A stretch of 64,000 bases of DNA from Fortiea contorta PCC 7126 (GTDB lineage Bacteria > Cyanobacteriota > Cyanobacteriia > Cyanobacteriales > Nostocaceae), in NCBI RefSeq assembly GCF_000332295.1, contig NZ_KB235930.1, positions 3,065,895 through 3,129,894 on the forward strand. The letters are read 5' to 3'. Below the pieces are notes generated by a model. It was given only the letters and a program-made list of their open reading frames with translations, did no database searches and was not told the DNA's origin. Positions within the stretch are counted from its first letter, which is position 1, and every line of letters begins with the position of its first letter. Position numbers and translations under genes: made by a program. Shown in pieces: positions 50,471 to 58,783 of this stretch.

Positions 50471-52315
50471 ATGCTAGAAAAGAAAGCTAGACAAGATGAA
50501 CAAAACAATCTGTTTGAGGTGGCACCCATAGGGACGGAGTTGACGGTGTCCACTCAACAAGACCGCAAAATCTTGATTGAGCAAATTGAGGATGCCCAAA
50601 CGAAAACAGAGATTCTTTTAAAAATGGATGCAATAGAGGATATCCGTACTGCTTCTGGTGATAGCAAACAAGAACGTATCAAACAGTGGGCGCAAAAGTT
50701 AGGGAAGCATCCACGAACCATTACCCGCATGTTGTCTAAAGCTGACAAAGAAGGATTAGCAGCAATAGCCAAAGCCACACGCTCAGATGCTGGGAAACGC
50801 AGAGGGAAAAAGCAATGGCATCAGAGCGTGGAGTATTGGATAGATTTTATCGAAAAAACCTATAAAGATGGCAATAAAAATAGCCGTCGCATGAATCGCA
50901 ACCAAGTTTATAACCAGGTTCAGGGACATGCCGAATTAGAATTAGGGTTGAAAGAGGGTGAATACCCAAGCCATGTTTTTGTTTATCAAGTGCTAGCTCC
51001 CTTAGTTGAAAAGAAAAAAGTCCGGCATCCAGGGCAAGGTTCTCGGATTGTAATTAAGACAACAGCAGGAGAGTTAGTAGTTGAGCGTAGTAATCAAGTC
51101 TGGCAAATAGACCATACTCGTTTAGACAGTTTATTAGTAAATGAAAATTTGGAACTAGCTGGTAGTCTCTACATTACTGTTGTCATCGATAGCTATTCCG
51201 GGTGTGCAATGGGGTTCTATCTAGGCTTTGAGGCAGCAGGATCTCATGAAGTAGCGCTAGCTCTGCGTCATGCTATGAGGCCCAAGCAGTATCCGCCTGA
51301 TTACCAAATACAACATGAGTGGATGCTTGCGGGTTTGCCTGAGTATATTGTCACAGACCGAGCTAAGGAATTTAAATCTGGGCATTTGCGACAAATTGCA
51401 ATGGATTTGAACATTCAACTACGGTTACGTGCTTATCCGCAGCAAGGAGGTTTAATTGAAAGCCTGTTTGACAAGGCAAATAAGGAAGTTTTGTCAATGC
51501 TACCAGGCTATAAAGGCTCCAATGTCCAAAAAAGACCATCAGATGCCGAAAAGTATGCCTGCATCACCTACGAAGAATTTGAAAGAATATTAACTCGATA
51601 TTTTGTTGACCACTACAATCAACATCTCTATCCAAGAGTCAAGAATCAGACACGAATTCAACGGTGGTGGGCAGGGTTAATTGGCAAACAACCTCAGCTG
51701 CTAGAAGAACGTGCGTTAGATATATGCTTAATGAAGACAGTACCGCGCTGTGTGCAAGCGTATGGCTGTGTACAGTTTGAGTGTTTAATCTATAGTGCTA
51801 CTTGGCTACAAAAATTTGAGGGACAACAAGTCACTCTCAGATACAATCCCAGCAATATTGTTACTCTCCTAGTTTATAGCGTGGAGAAGAACAATCAAGC
51901 ATCTGTTTTTCTAGGTACGGTAAAAGCCAGAGATTTAGATGAAGAACGACTGTCGTTGAAAGAGTGGAAGGCAACAAAGCAAAAAATTCGCTCTGGTGGT
52001 AAAGCTATTGACCAGTCATCAATATTATCAGAGCGACTAGCTTTAAATGAGTTTGCTCAAGAGAAAATCAAGACACTTAAACAACGACGAGCTTCAGAAC
52101 AAAAACGGATTAACCGCAAATTAAATCAAAGCAAAGTTATTGAATTATTTCCTGAAGAAAAGGAGACTGCTGTTGTTTTAGAAAGGGAAACAGATGCTCC
52201 TGAACTATCTGAACAATCAGCTTTCAACTTGGTCAGTGAACCCAAACAACAATGCGTTAAACCGATTCCAACCATTGCTTATGACTGGAACCAAATTATG
52301 GAAGAGAATTGGTAG
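50471..52315 (+). CDS. tnsB: TnsB-like DDE transposase (type V-K CAST relative)
   Basis: 614 residues. An N-terminal helix-turn-helix region (~70-130, with KHPRTITRMLSKADKEGLAA) precedes an RNase-H-fold DDE core. Catalytic residues are D214 (VWQIDHTRLD), D296 (IVTDRAKEF) and E330 (QGGLIESLF). A Mu-type beta-barrel and C-terminal tail follow. The match to TnsB of type V-K CRISPR-associated transposons is extensive, for example LPGYKGSNVQKRPSDAEK and ERALDICLMK. TnsB binds the ends and joins them to target DNA. The tail after ~590 (YDWNQIMEENW) would be the TnsC-contact hook. It is followed after 5 bp by the tnsC-like gene. Intact. Confidence 0.93.
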   Translation: MLEKKARQDEQNNLFEVAPIGTELTVSTQQDRKILIEQIEDAQTKTEILLKMDAIEDIRTASGDSKQERIKQWAQKLGKHPRTITRMLSKADKEGLAAIAKATRSDAGKRRGKKQWHQSVEYWIDFIEKTYKDGNKNSRRMNRNQVYNQVQGHAELELGLKEGEYPSHVFVYQVLAPLVEKKKVRHPGQGSRIVIKTTAGELVVERSNQVWQIDHTRLDSLLVNENLELAGSLYITVVIDSYSGCAMGFYLGFEAAGSHEVALALRHAMRPKQYPPDYQIQHEWMLAGLPEYIVTDRAKEFKSGHLRQIAMDLNIQLRLRAYPQQGGLIESLFDKANKEVLSMLPGYKGSNVQKRPSDAEKYACITYEEFERILTRYFVDHYNQHLYPRVKNQTRIQRWWAGLIGKQPQLLEERALDICLMKTVPRCVQAYGCVQFECLIYSATWLQKFEGQQVTLRYNPSNIVTLLVYSVEKNNQASVFLGTVKARDLDEERLSLKEWKATKQKIRSGGKAIDQSSILSERLALNEFAQEKIKTLKQRRASEQKRINRKLNQSKVIELFPEEKETAVVLERETDAPELSEQSAFNLVSEPKQQCVKPIPTIAYDWNQIMEENW

Positions 52316-52320
52316 TCTTT

Positions 52321-53229
52321 ATGGCGCAATCATCACTAAATTATCAACAATTGTTAGAAGAGCAAGAGCCGGAAACTGACCTGGGGGCGCTATCAAAACA
52401 TTCGCCAGAAATAGAATCTTTAATTGAGCGTCTGAGAAAAAGTGATACCTATTACCTTTTCATCCGAGACCGACAACTTTTCAACTGGTTAGATTTGCAA
52501 CGTGACTCTAGAGCTAATGGTTATGTTGTTGCAGTTAGTTGTGCAGATTTGAGAAAAGCTTGTCAATTTTATCGCCTGAGATATGTGCGGAAACGAGGAA
52601 GTTTACATACAATTCCCATGCCTGTTGTTTATGCACAAGTTCAACAGCCTGGTTCTCCAACAGATTTATTTCTAGCAATTTTGTCAGAACTGAGTAATCC
52701 TTTTACGGGAGTATGTCAATTAAAACTTTTAAGAAATCGTACTTGGATGACACTCAGTTACTACAACGTTAGTGTGCTAATCGTTGGGAATGCACATTAC
52801 CTCAGCTATCAATCTTTTAACGAGCTTGTTGAAATTGCTCGCCACTTAAAAATTTCCGTAATTCCTGTAGGTTCGCTTTATCTACACGAAATTCTCACTC
52901 GTCAAAGTAAGAAATACACGGATGTAGCCAATACATTCTTAGATTGGCATGAATTTAGCTCATTCCAGAAGCAAGAAATAGCCGAAGTCGTATCAAGTTG
53001 GGAGTCTCAAGTTCTAGGCGAATGGAAACAACCATTAAATCTCGCAAGTGATAGTGCCGTCGTAAACATTCTTTATGAAAGGTCAGGGGGACAGGCTGAA
53101 ACTCTATATGAAATGCTACGAAAGATTGCCATCTTTTCCCTAGAAAAGCCTGACTTAGCTCTCAATGTTTCATCTTTGAAATCCATTTTGTTGACTCGTA
53201 GTAAACCTACTAGCAGAATGTCCATTTAG
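52321..53229 (+). CDS. TnsC-like protein with degenerate ATPase motifs
   Basis: 302 residues from ATG 52321 (a TTG at 52309 overlapping tnsB is less likely). It aligns with CAST TnsC almost without gaps: FNWLDLQRDSRANGYVV matches its DWLDGKRKARKS...VV, and SFNELVEIARHLKISVIPVG matches TFADVRDIAEDLGIAVVLVG. TnsC is an AAA+ ATPase that forms filaments on DNA and hands the target to TnsB. Here Walker A (GESRTGKT in ShCAST) reads AVSCADLR (71-78), Walker B IIDEAD reads IVGNAH (154-159), and the ERFRAH arginine-finger region is also lost. It cannot be a normal ATPase, yet the frame is intact. The N-terminus has an extra ~40 residues. Confidence 0.85.
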   Translation: MAQSSLNYQQLLEEQEPETDLGALSKHSPEIESLIERLRKSDTYYLFIRDRQLFNWLDLQRDSRANGYVVAVSCADLRKACQFYRLRYVRKRGSLHTIPMPVVYAQVQQPGSPTDLFLAILSELSNPFTGVCQLKLLRNRTWMTLSYYNVSVLIVGNAHYLSYQSFNELVEIARHLKISVIPVGSLYLHEILTRQSKKYTDVANTFLDWHEFSSFQKQEIAEVVSSWESQVLGEWKQPLNLASDSAVVNILYERSGGQAETLYEMLRKIAIFSLEKPDLALNVSSLKSILLTRSKPTSRMSI

Positions 53230-53344
53230 CTGAATAATCCCACATATAAGAATTGTTAATAGAGCATCTTACTAGTTAAAAATTACCATTCGTCTCTAGC
53301 GCGTGCATCAGTAACCCCACTTTCATAAAGGTAAGTAAGTCTTT

Positions 53345-53899
53345 TCAGTTTTCTCTTTCAATCCCCGTTATTTTTAATATAGCTGCATCTAAAATATCAA
53401 CATCACTTTGGGGATAAGTGAAAGACTCAATATTACGAAATAGCTTTTTCTTAGGTAAAGTTCCATGCCTTTGTTTAAAAGCGTCATTGGCATACAATTC
53501 GATATGTATGAGTTGATTGTCAGTTATTTCTATTCCTAAATATTTAGCTCGTTCTTTGACTAACCAATACTCTTGATTTTGAGGATTTATTTGGTGTTCT
53601 TTACCTGTTTGCTGTAACTCAGCTATATATTTATCTAGGTAAGAGGGCAAACGTTGTTCTAGATACTTATCTACCTGTTGTTTAATCAGCTGTTCCCAAT
53701 CTATTTTTCCTTGAGCTGTTATCTTCTCTAAACTCATAGCTAGTTCGTCTAAGGAATTATCTACGTAGTGGGAGATAAAATCAATTAGTACGGCAGTGGC
53801 TGTTGTACTGTTATCTCGACACTGGCGGGTGAACTTTTCCCAAAGTTCTACATCGCAGTTGAATGAAGCTAGTCGTTTATTACGTCCAGTGTTGCTCAT
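53345..53899 (-). CDS. Probable ribbon-helix-helix DNA-binding protein of the transposon
   Basis: 184 residues from ATG 53899 (MSNTGRNKRLASFNC); a frame from 53938 adds 13. Residues ~6-45 (NKRLASFNCDVELWEKFTRQ ... TATAVLIDFISHYVD) fit a ribbon-helix-helix fold: a short strand, then two helices. The middle is coiled-coil-like, and the end (~135-184) is a small unrecognised domain. Type V-K CAST elements often carry small Arc- or MerR-type repressors, so a regulator of tnsB is a reasonable guess. It runs opposite to the transposase genes inside the element. Confidence 0.55.
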   Translation of the reverse strand: MSNTGRNKRLASFNCDVELWEKFTRQCRDNSTTATAVLIDFISHYVDNSLDELAMSLEKITAQGKIDWEQLIKQQVDKYLEQRLPSYLDKYIAELQQTGKEHQINPQNQEYWLVKERAKYLGIEITDNQLIHIELYANDAFKQRHGTLPKKKLFRNIESFTYPQSDVDILDAAILKITGIEREN

Positions 53900-54098
53900 A
53901 TTTATCTCTTGTCTAGGTACTGTTATAGGCACTGTCACCAGGCTCTAACACTGTTTCTATCTTTACAGGTATTACCTATAATTTACCTATATAGCAGTTC
54001 TCAAGTCACACAGCCAATTGCGCTCTTGATGATGTGGATCATGAAACCGTTCTTCTAGCACTTGCTCTTTCTTGACTGTCGCTGTTGTCAGTGCAAGT

Positions 54099-54199
54099 GA
54101 CACTAATTCTTTAAAACTGAATCACAGGTGATTGAGCATTTCTCTATTTGCACTGGACTCAAAACATCAAGTAACTGGACACTAATTCTTTAAAACTGA
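54099..54199 (-). repeat. Right-end transposase-binding repeats
   Basis: A 22-bp segment, GACACTAATTCTTTAAAACT then GA, occurs identically at 54099-54120 and 54178-54199, the latter touching the terminal repeat. With the terminal site this gives three sites on the right and two on the left. Unequal site numbers normally give Tn7-like elements their orientation. Confidence 0.85.
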
Positions 54200-54220
54200 C
54201 AAATAATTCTTTAATGGACA
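54197..54220 (-). repeat. Right terminal inverted repeat
   Basis: 24 bp, exact inverse of 50246-50269. Its outer bases supply the current stop codon (TTA on the plus strand, 54211-54213) of the interrupted hydrolase gene. Confidence 0.95.
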
Positions 54221-55014
54221 ACTTGAGATAATGGCTTGATAAATTCCTCATCAGTCCAGTAACCATCATGGGTTTGAGGATTCCATGATTGCCAAATATT
54301 TCCGGAATTAATTTCTATATCTTGCTCAACTACTAAATCATAAGAAGGTGACAACGGTTTTAATGGCCAGCCTAAAACATCATCTTTGTCATAATAATTT
54401 AGCCATTTGAAATCAGGATTGGGTTTAGGAATAGCTTTAATATCCGCAAATCCAGCTACAAATAAGGGAATATTACAGCCAGTAGTAAATAAATATTTTA
54501 GAGATTTTAATTTGATAAAATCTTCTTGCTCTGGTGGAAATTCAGGATAATCTAGATTCCCTAACTGCCAAATTCCCTTATCTTTTTGAGCATCCCAAAG
54601 ATAATTAGAAATGACTTGACATCCTAATGAATGGGCAACTATAACTATAGGGATGTCGTTGCTTAATAGTTCTTTTCTAGCAAGTTTTAAATAATAAATA
54701 ATCAATTTTTCAATTTTTTTATAAACACTACCATCAGATGTAGCTCGATGTTCTAAGGTAGAGACATCACTAAACCCAAATAGCATAAATTTTCGCAAGT
54801 CTTGCCAAGCTAAAGTAGTACTTTGCCGCATTTTTTCCCAAACACTATATTGGTAACGTTGGAAAGCAGCTTGGTAGTAAATTGGCTCAAAATGAACTTG
54901 ACTCCAAATTTTTTCACCTAGCTGTTTCAAGAGTGATTGTTGCAGATTTTTGTAATATTCTCTCTCTATTACTCCCATTCCGTGGATGGTGATAAATACT
55001 AGCTTTTTGGTCAT
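54211..55014 (-). CDS. Alpha/beta-hydrolase-like protein, C-terminus altered by the transposon
   Basis: 267 residues. Starts with beta-strand and oxyanion-type FITIHGMGVIE; the nucleophile elbow is VAHSLGCQV (S129). Substrate unknown; the HGMG start recalls lipase-like proteins. The natural end was ...SQVIQALINY; after insertion it is ...SQVVH, with the last codons and stop coming from the transposon end. Only seven residues are lost, so the protein may still work. No operon partner; a DUF1349 gene lies upstream on the same strand. Confidence 0.8.
   Translation of the reverse strand: MTKKLVFITIHGMGVIEREYYKNLQQSLLKQLGEKIWSQVHFEPIYYQAAFQRYQYSVWEKMRQSTTLAWQDLRKFMLFGFSDVSTLEHRATSDGSVYKKIEKLIIYYLKLARKELLSNDIPIVIVAHSLGCQVISNYLWDAQKDKGIWQLGNLDYPEFPPEQEDFIKLKSLKYLFTTGCNIPLFVAGFADIKAIPKPNPDFKWLNYYDKDDVLGWPLKPLSPSYDLVVEQDIEINSGNIWQSWNPQTHDGYWTDEEFIKPLSQVVH
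54221..54225. other. Right target-site duplication (ACTTG)
   Basis: Matches 50241-50245. See the left copy. Confidence 0.92.
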
Positions 55015-55140
55015 AATCGGTACTGAGTGAGGTCAAAAAGGCTAGTCTATCAGGAGTATTGTCATTAAAGGATGTGGGGTGTTGGGGTGTTGGGGCGATC
55101 GCCTTTACACTACCGTAATATTAGAGATTTAGCAATGCTG

Positions 55141-55686
55141 CTATGGTTGCATAATTTTGAAACTTTCAAAGGTAACTGAAAAACCTTCTCCTTGCGGGGA
55201 AGCGCACATTAGTCCTACCTGTACTGTTTCTCCATGGGTAAGATATGCTAGTCGCAGCATCTGATAATTATTACCATCTAGAGAATATTGCACCTCTACT
55301 GTTTCTGAGCAGCGCTGTACTCGCAGCCATAAAGCAACTGGTGGTTGTGATAGGGGAACGACTGACCAATCTGAATAATCTCGCGTCACTACAGCACTTA
55401 CGTTCTGAACCCCTTCAACATATTCAATTCCGCATTTGAGCCAAGTATTTTCATTTTCCCTAATCATCAATCCAGCCTGGTCATATAAAGCCTGATACTG
55501 TCCTATAATTTTGACCTCAGCTGTGAAATTACCTTGTATTTCCTGATAGTAAAAGTTGCCGTTATCACGTACAAAATTATAGTGAGTTTTTTGCCAAAAA
55601 TCAGTATTAGTACCTACCTTAACGTCAACAAACTCTGCTTGTTCATTCCAGATTAAAGGTTCGTTGTACCACTGCATTTGAGTCAT
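55141..55686 (-). CDS. DUF1349 (concanavalin-like) protein
   Basis: 181 residues, cytosolic by sequence. The whole protein fits the DUF1349/YesU-like jelly-roll family: FWQKTHYNFVRDNGNFYYQEIQGNF, YDQAGLMIRENENTWLKCGIEYV, VTRDYSDWSVVPL and GLMCASPQGEGFSVTFESFKI. These proteins are thought to bind carbohydrates or related ligands, but the role is undefined. Same strand as the hydrolase gene and the small gene at 55752. Confidence 0.88.
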   Translation of the reverse strand: MTQMQWYNEPLIWNEQAEFVDVKVGTNTDFWQKTHYNFVRDNGNFYYQEIQGNFTAEVKIIGQYQALYDQAGLMIRENENTWLKCGIEYVEGVQNVSAVVTRDYSDWSVVPLSQPPVALWLRVQRCSETVEVQYSLDGNNYQMLRLAYLTHGETVQVGLMCASPQGEGFSVTFESFKIMQP

Positions 55687-55751
55687 ATTTTTTTGGGCGT
55701 ATTTTATATTAATATAATTTTTTTTACCATTAAATAGAAATATTTCTTTGG

Positions 55752-55961
55752 TTATACAGGCAAAATAAGCGCACTGAAATCTGAAAATATCTGTGAATTG
55801 ATGTTTTTTAACTTCTTTATTCTGGGATTTTGGATAGGAGCAAAAGGCTCAACTAGACTCTCTTGAACACTGTCGATGTCTGCCATTTGTGTTGGCTTTC
55901 TCTGTCTACTAGATTTTTTTGGAGCATCGGCAGATTTAGTTTTAAGTGCCTCTGACATCAA
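55752..55961 (-). CDS. Small basic protein, uncertain
   Basis: 69 residues: a Lys/Ser/Ala-rich basic first third (KTKSADAPKKSSRQRKPTQ), an acidic middle, and a hydrophobic tail SDFSALILPV. No family recognised. Two adjacent ATGs could start it; only a weak AGG precedes them. It lies 65 bp upstream of DUF1349 on the same strand. Could be real or a chance frame. Confidence 0.35.
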   Translation of the reverse strand: MMSEALKTKSADAPKKSSRQRKPTQMADIDSVQESLVEPFAPIQNPRIKKLKNINSQIFSDFSALILPV

Positions 55962-56448
55962 CCTAACTCTTAACCATGTTTTAACAACAGTATTGATGTT
56001 TTTATACTGTATCTTGCTCAGTTGTCAATTGCGTTTTTTATTTAGTGCTTATTCTTATCTTTTTTTATTTGTCAAGCTCACATTATACCAAATTAGATGA
56101 GCTTATCCGGGATCACTCTGGTACAAGAAAAATCGCAGGCAAAATTTAAACCTCATACAGCAATTGGGTTTAAAGCTTGATTTTTTAACCTTTTGTCTCA
56201 AAGCCTTGTTTAGTCAAGAATTTATTTTTCTTCTATGGATAATATTTAAATAGGATTAAGATAGTTGCATATAAATAGTAGACTTGTATAATCAAATTTG
56301 AAATAGCGCTGCAAAGACTTTTGTTTTTTATGTTCCATATCGAGAGCTTTCAATAACAATTGATTTATATAGATCATTGAACAAAAAACAGATTCTTTGT
56401 TAAGCAGATGTCAAGCATAAACTCATTAAGTAAAAGTAATAGTTCTTT
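55962..56448. other. AT-rich divergent intergenic region
   Basis: About 490 bp upstream of the aminotransferase gene. T-rich runs, no gene or clear terminator recognised. It likely carries the promoter of the 56.4-64 kb gene run. Confidence 0.5.
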
Positions 56449-57789
56449 ATGCATTCTTTCCAAGAAACACCGATTCTAGAATCAGAACTGGTCAATGAAT
56501 CTCAAGTAAGCTTCTCCGAAATCATAAATTCAGAGCCAAATATTCATAAATTGATCTATCACCATGTCAGTGACACAGTGATGGTCAAGGGTAAAGGTAT
56601 ATATCTTTATGATGCAGAAGGCAATCGATATATTGACTGTGCATCAGCAACATTTAATTTATCTTTGGGGTACGGTCATTCAGAAGTTCTACAAGCAGTT
56701 CAAGAACAAGCTGAAAAATTAGTTCATGTCACTTCCACATTTCAAACTGATCCCATTAACACCGTTGTCAGAAAGTTGGTCGAAGTTTCACCCGAAAATC
56801 TGACATTGGTGCATCCCAAAGTCTCTAGCGGTTCGGCAGCCAATGAAGGTGCAATTAAAATTGCTCAACATTATACAGGGAAAAGAGATGTCATCACATT
56901 ATTTCGGAGCCACTTAGGGCAAACAATGATGATGACAAGTATGTCAGGAAATGCTTTTCGTAAAGAGCCTTTTCCTAACTTATTTCCTGGAAGTATTCAA
57001 GTACCAGATCCATATTGTCACCGCTGCTTTTACAAACAAAAACCCAAGACATGTGACTTTTTGTGTGTAGAACGAATCTATGACTTTATAGAATATGCTA
57101 GTTCTGGAAGTGTTGCCTGCATAGTTGTCGAACCCATTTCTGGTAATGGTGGCAATATTGTCCCACCTCCAGGGTATTTTCAAGCCCTTGAAAAACTTTG
57201 TCGTGAACAGGGGATTATTCTTATCTTCGATGAAATCCAGACTGGTATTGGTAGAACAGGCAAAATGTTTGCAGCAGAGTACTTTGGTGTACATCCTAAC
57301 ATTATCACTACAGCTAAGGGACTTGGTGGTACAGGATTTCAGTTTGCCGCTATTTTAACTGAAGAAAGGTTGGGTGGTCTTGAAGGACACCACCATTCTT
57401 TTACTTACGGTTCAAACGTTCTCGCAGCCGCAGCTGCAGCCAAGACTCTTGATATAGTCAGCCAACCTCAATTCCTTAAAAACGTGGAAACTGTTGGTAA
57501 CTACATTATGGAGCGCCTCCGCCAAATGCAAGAAAAATACACCTTCATTAGTGATATTCGTGGTGTAGGGTTAATGATTGGAGTGGAGATTTCTGATGAT
57601 GAGGGTAATCCAAATACGGATTTAACTAACTATATTGCCAAAGTAGCTATGAAGCACGGCTTAATTATTAGAACTTCTCGCTATGGTTATGGCAATGTTT
57701 TCAAAATCCGTCCGCCATTGATTATCACATTAGAAGAGTCTGAACAGTTGTGCGATCAACTGGAAAAAGTTCTCACAGAGGTTCAATGA
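56449..57789 (+). CDS. Class III PLP-dependent aminotransferase
   Basis: 446 residues of the acetylornithine/4-aminobutyrate/AGXT2-like group. Cofactor motifs: [12 protein letters not shown] (~128-139), [13 protein letters not shown] (259-271) and the Schiff-base lysine K290 in TTAKGLGG. A cysteine cluster (C190, C193, C202, C206) in [20 protein letters not shown] is intact and could bind metal or stabilise the loop. It would transfer an amino group to an aldehyde or ketone; the substrate is unknown. It overlaps the phosphatase gene by 4 bp (ATGA), so they are translationally coupled. First gene of the cluster. Confidence 0.92.
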   Translation: MHSFQETPILESELVNESQVSFSEIINSEPNIHKLIYHHVSDTVMVKGKGIYLYDAEGNRYIDCASATFNLSLGYGHSEVLQAVQEQAEKLVHVTSTFQTDPINTVVRKLVEVSPENLTLVHPKVSSGSAANEGAIKIAQHYTGKRDVITLFRSHLGQTMMMTSMSGNAFRKEPFPNLFPGSIQVPDPYCHRCFYKQKPKTCDFLCVERIYDFIEYASSGSVACIVVEPISGNGGNIVPPPGYFQALEKLCREQGIILIFDEIQTGIGRTGKMFAAEYFGVHPNIITTAKGLGGTGFQFAAILTEERLGGLEGHHHSFTYGSNVLAAAAAAKTLDIVSQPQFLKNVETVGNYIMERLRQMQEKYTFISDIRGVGLMIGVEISDDEGNPNTDLTNYIAKVAMKHGLIIRTSRYGYGNVFKIRPPLIITLEESEQLCDQLEKVLTEVQ

Positions 57790-58694
57790 AAGATTATATC
57801 TTGTGTTTAGCTGAGTACGTTTCGCAACAGATTTCCCAGAGTCAAGGTAAATTAAAAAATCGCTACATTCATGGCTACTCCCCTGGTGGTGATGCACAGT
57901 TCGATGTTGATGAAATCGCCGAGAGCGCCGTTGAGAAATTTATAGTTGAGAGAGGAGAACCAATAGCAATTTATTCAGAAGACAAAGGTCTACAAAAGTT
58001 TGGTTCTGATCCGAGTTATCTTCTAATTGTAGATCCCATAGATGGAACTCGACCGGCAGCAGCTAATTTGGAAATGTGCTGTATCTCCATTGCTGTAGCT
58101 AAATTCAAAGAATTTGCATGTATCGGCGATGTCGAGTATGCACTATTAAAAGAACTGAAGACGGGAGCATATATCTATGGGGATCGCTACCATGATGACT
58201 TGATTTATGCAGGATATTCCTATCCATTACCAAACTTAAGTCATACCTCTGACCTGAATAATATGTTTTGGTCGTTTGAGTTCAATGGTCATCCAACATC
58301 ACTGATGATTCAGGCTTACGGTCATCTTATTGACAGTTCAGCTAATACAGGAGGTGTGTTCTTGTTTAACAGTGCCTCCTACTCTATCTCCCGGATTATC
58401 ACGGGACAGCTTGACGCCTACGTTGATATTGGTAATCGGTTACTCAAAGACCATCCAGAACTGCGTCCTGCCTTTGAGAAAGTGGGTAACGGTTATATCC
58501 TGCATTTGTTTCCCTATGACATCGCCGCGAGCGTGTTTTTGGCAGAAAAAGCTGGGGTGATTATCACTGATGCTTTTGGCAAATCACTGAACAGCACACT
58601 GTTGATGGATATCAGTGATCAGAATCAACAGTCATGTATCGCTGCATCAACTGCAGAATTGCATCGCAAGTTGCTAGAGACTATCCGTTGGTAA
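57786..58694 (+). CDS. Inositol-monophosphatase-family phosphatase
   Basis: 302 residues from ATG 57786, which overlaps the aminotransferase stop. Lithium-sensitive phosphatase family: metal residues in YSEDKG (E65, D66), the DPIDGTR loop (83-89), and the late PYDIAAS aspartate. The family hydrolyses inositol phosphate, sugar bisphosphates or related phosphates. The loop before DPIDGTR is shorter than in human IMPase. Coupling to an aminotransferase suggests a phosphorylated amino sugar or cyclitol as substrate. Cytosolic. Confidence 0.88.
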   Translation: MKDYILCLAEYVSQQISQSQGKLKNRYIHGYSPGGDAQFDVDEIAESAVEKFIVERGEPIAIYSEDKGLQKFGSDPSYLLIVDPIDGTRPAAANLEMCCISIAVAKFKEFACIGDVEYALLKELKTGAYIYGDRYHDDLIYAGYSYPLPNLSHTSDLNNMFWSFEFNGHPTSLMIQAYGHLIDSSANTGGVFLFNSASYSISRIITGQLDAYVDIGNRLLKDHPELRPAFEKVGNGYILHLFPYDIAASVFLAEKAGVIITDAFGKSLNSTLLMDISDQNQQSCIAASTAELHRKLLETIRW

Positions 58695-58783
58695 ATTTAA
58701 CGGCTAACATTTCAGTTAGCCTTCGTATTTCTTCGTAGGAATATTTTGATGATATAGTGTGGCAACACTAAATAGGAAACAGT

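Larger units (their letters stand above)
50246..54220. mobile_element. Compact Tn7-like/CAST-relative transposon (3,975 bp)
   Basis: Complete element with perfect 24-bp terminal inverted repeats (50246-50269 and 54197-54220, both beginning TGTCCATTAAAG inward). The 5-bp target duplication is ACTTG. Gene content: tnsB-like transposase, tnsC-like protein without ATPase motifs, and a minus-strand probable ribbon-helix-helix protein. Internal end repeats with core AAGAATTA-GTGTC occur once more at the left (50275-50289) and twice more at the right (54099-54120, 54178-54199), the asymmetric multi-site layout of Tn7 relatives. No tniQ, cas12k, CRISPR array or resolvase. No HIP1 octamer was seen inside. 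The insertion is recent enough that both flanks still match. Confidence 0.93.

Noticed and set aside
50246-54220. A CRISPR array or Cas12k gene, expected from the CAST-like TnsB
   Set aside because: No regularly spaced 35-37-bp repeats and no large effector frame. The two 22-bp direct repeats upstream of tnsB are not an array.
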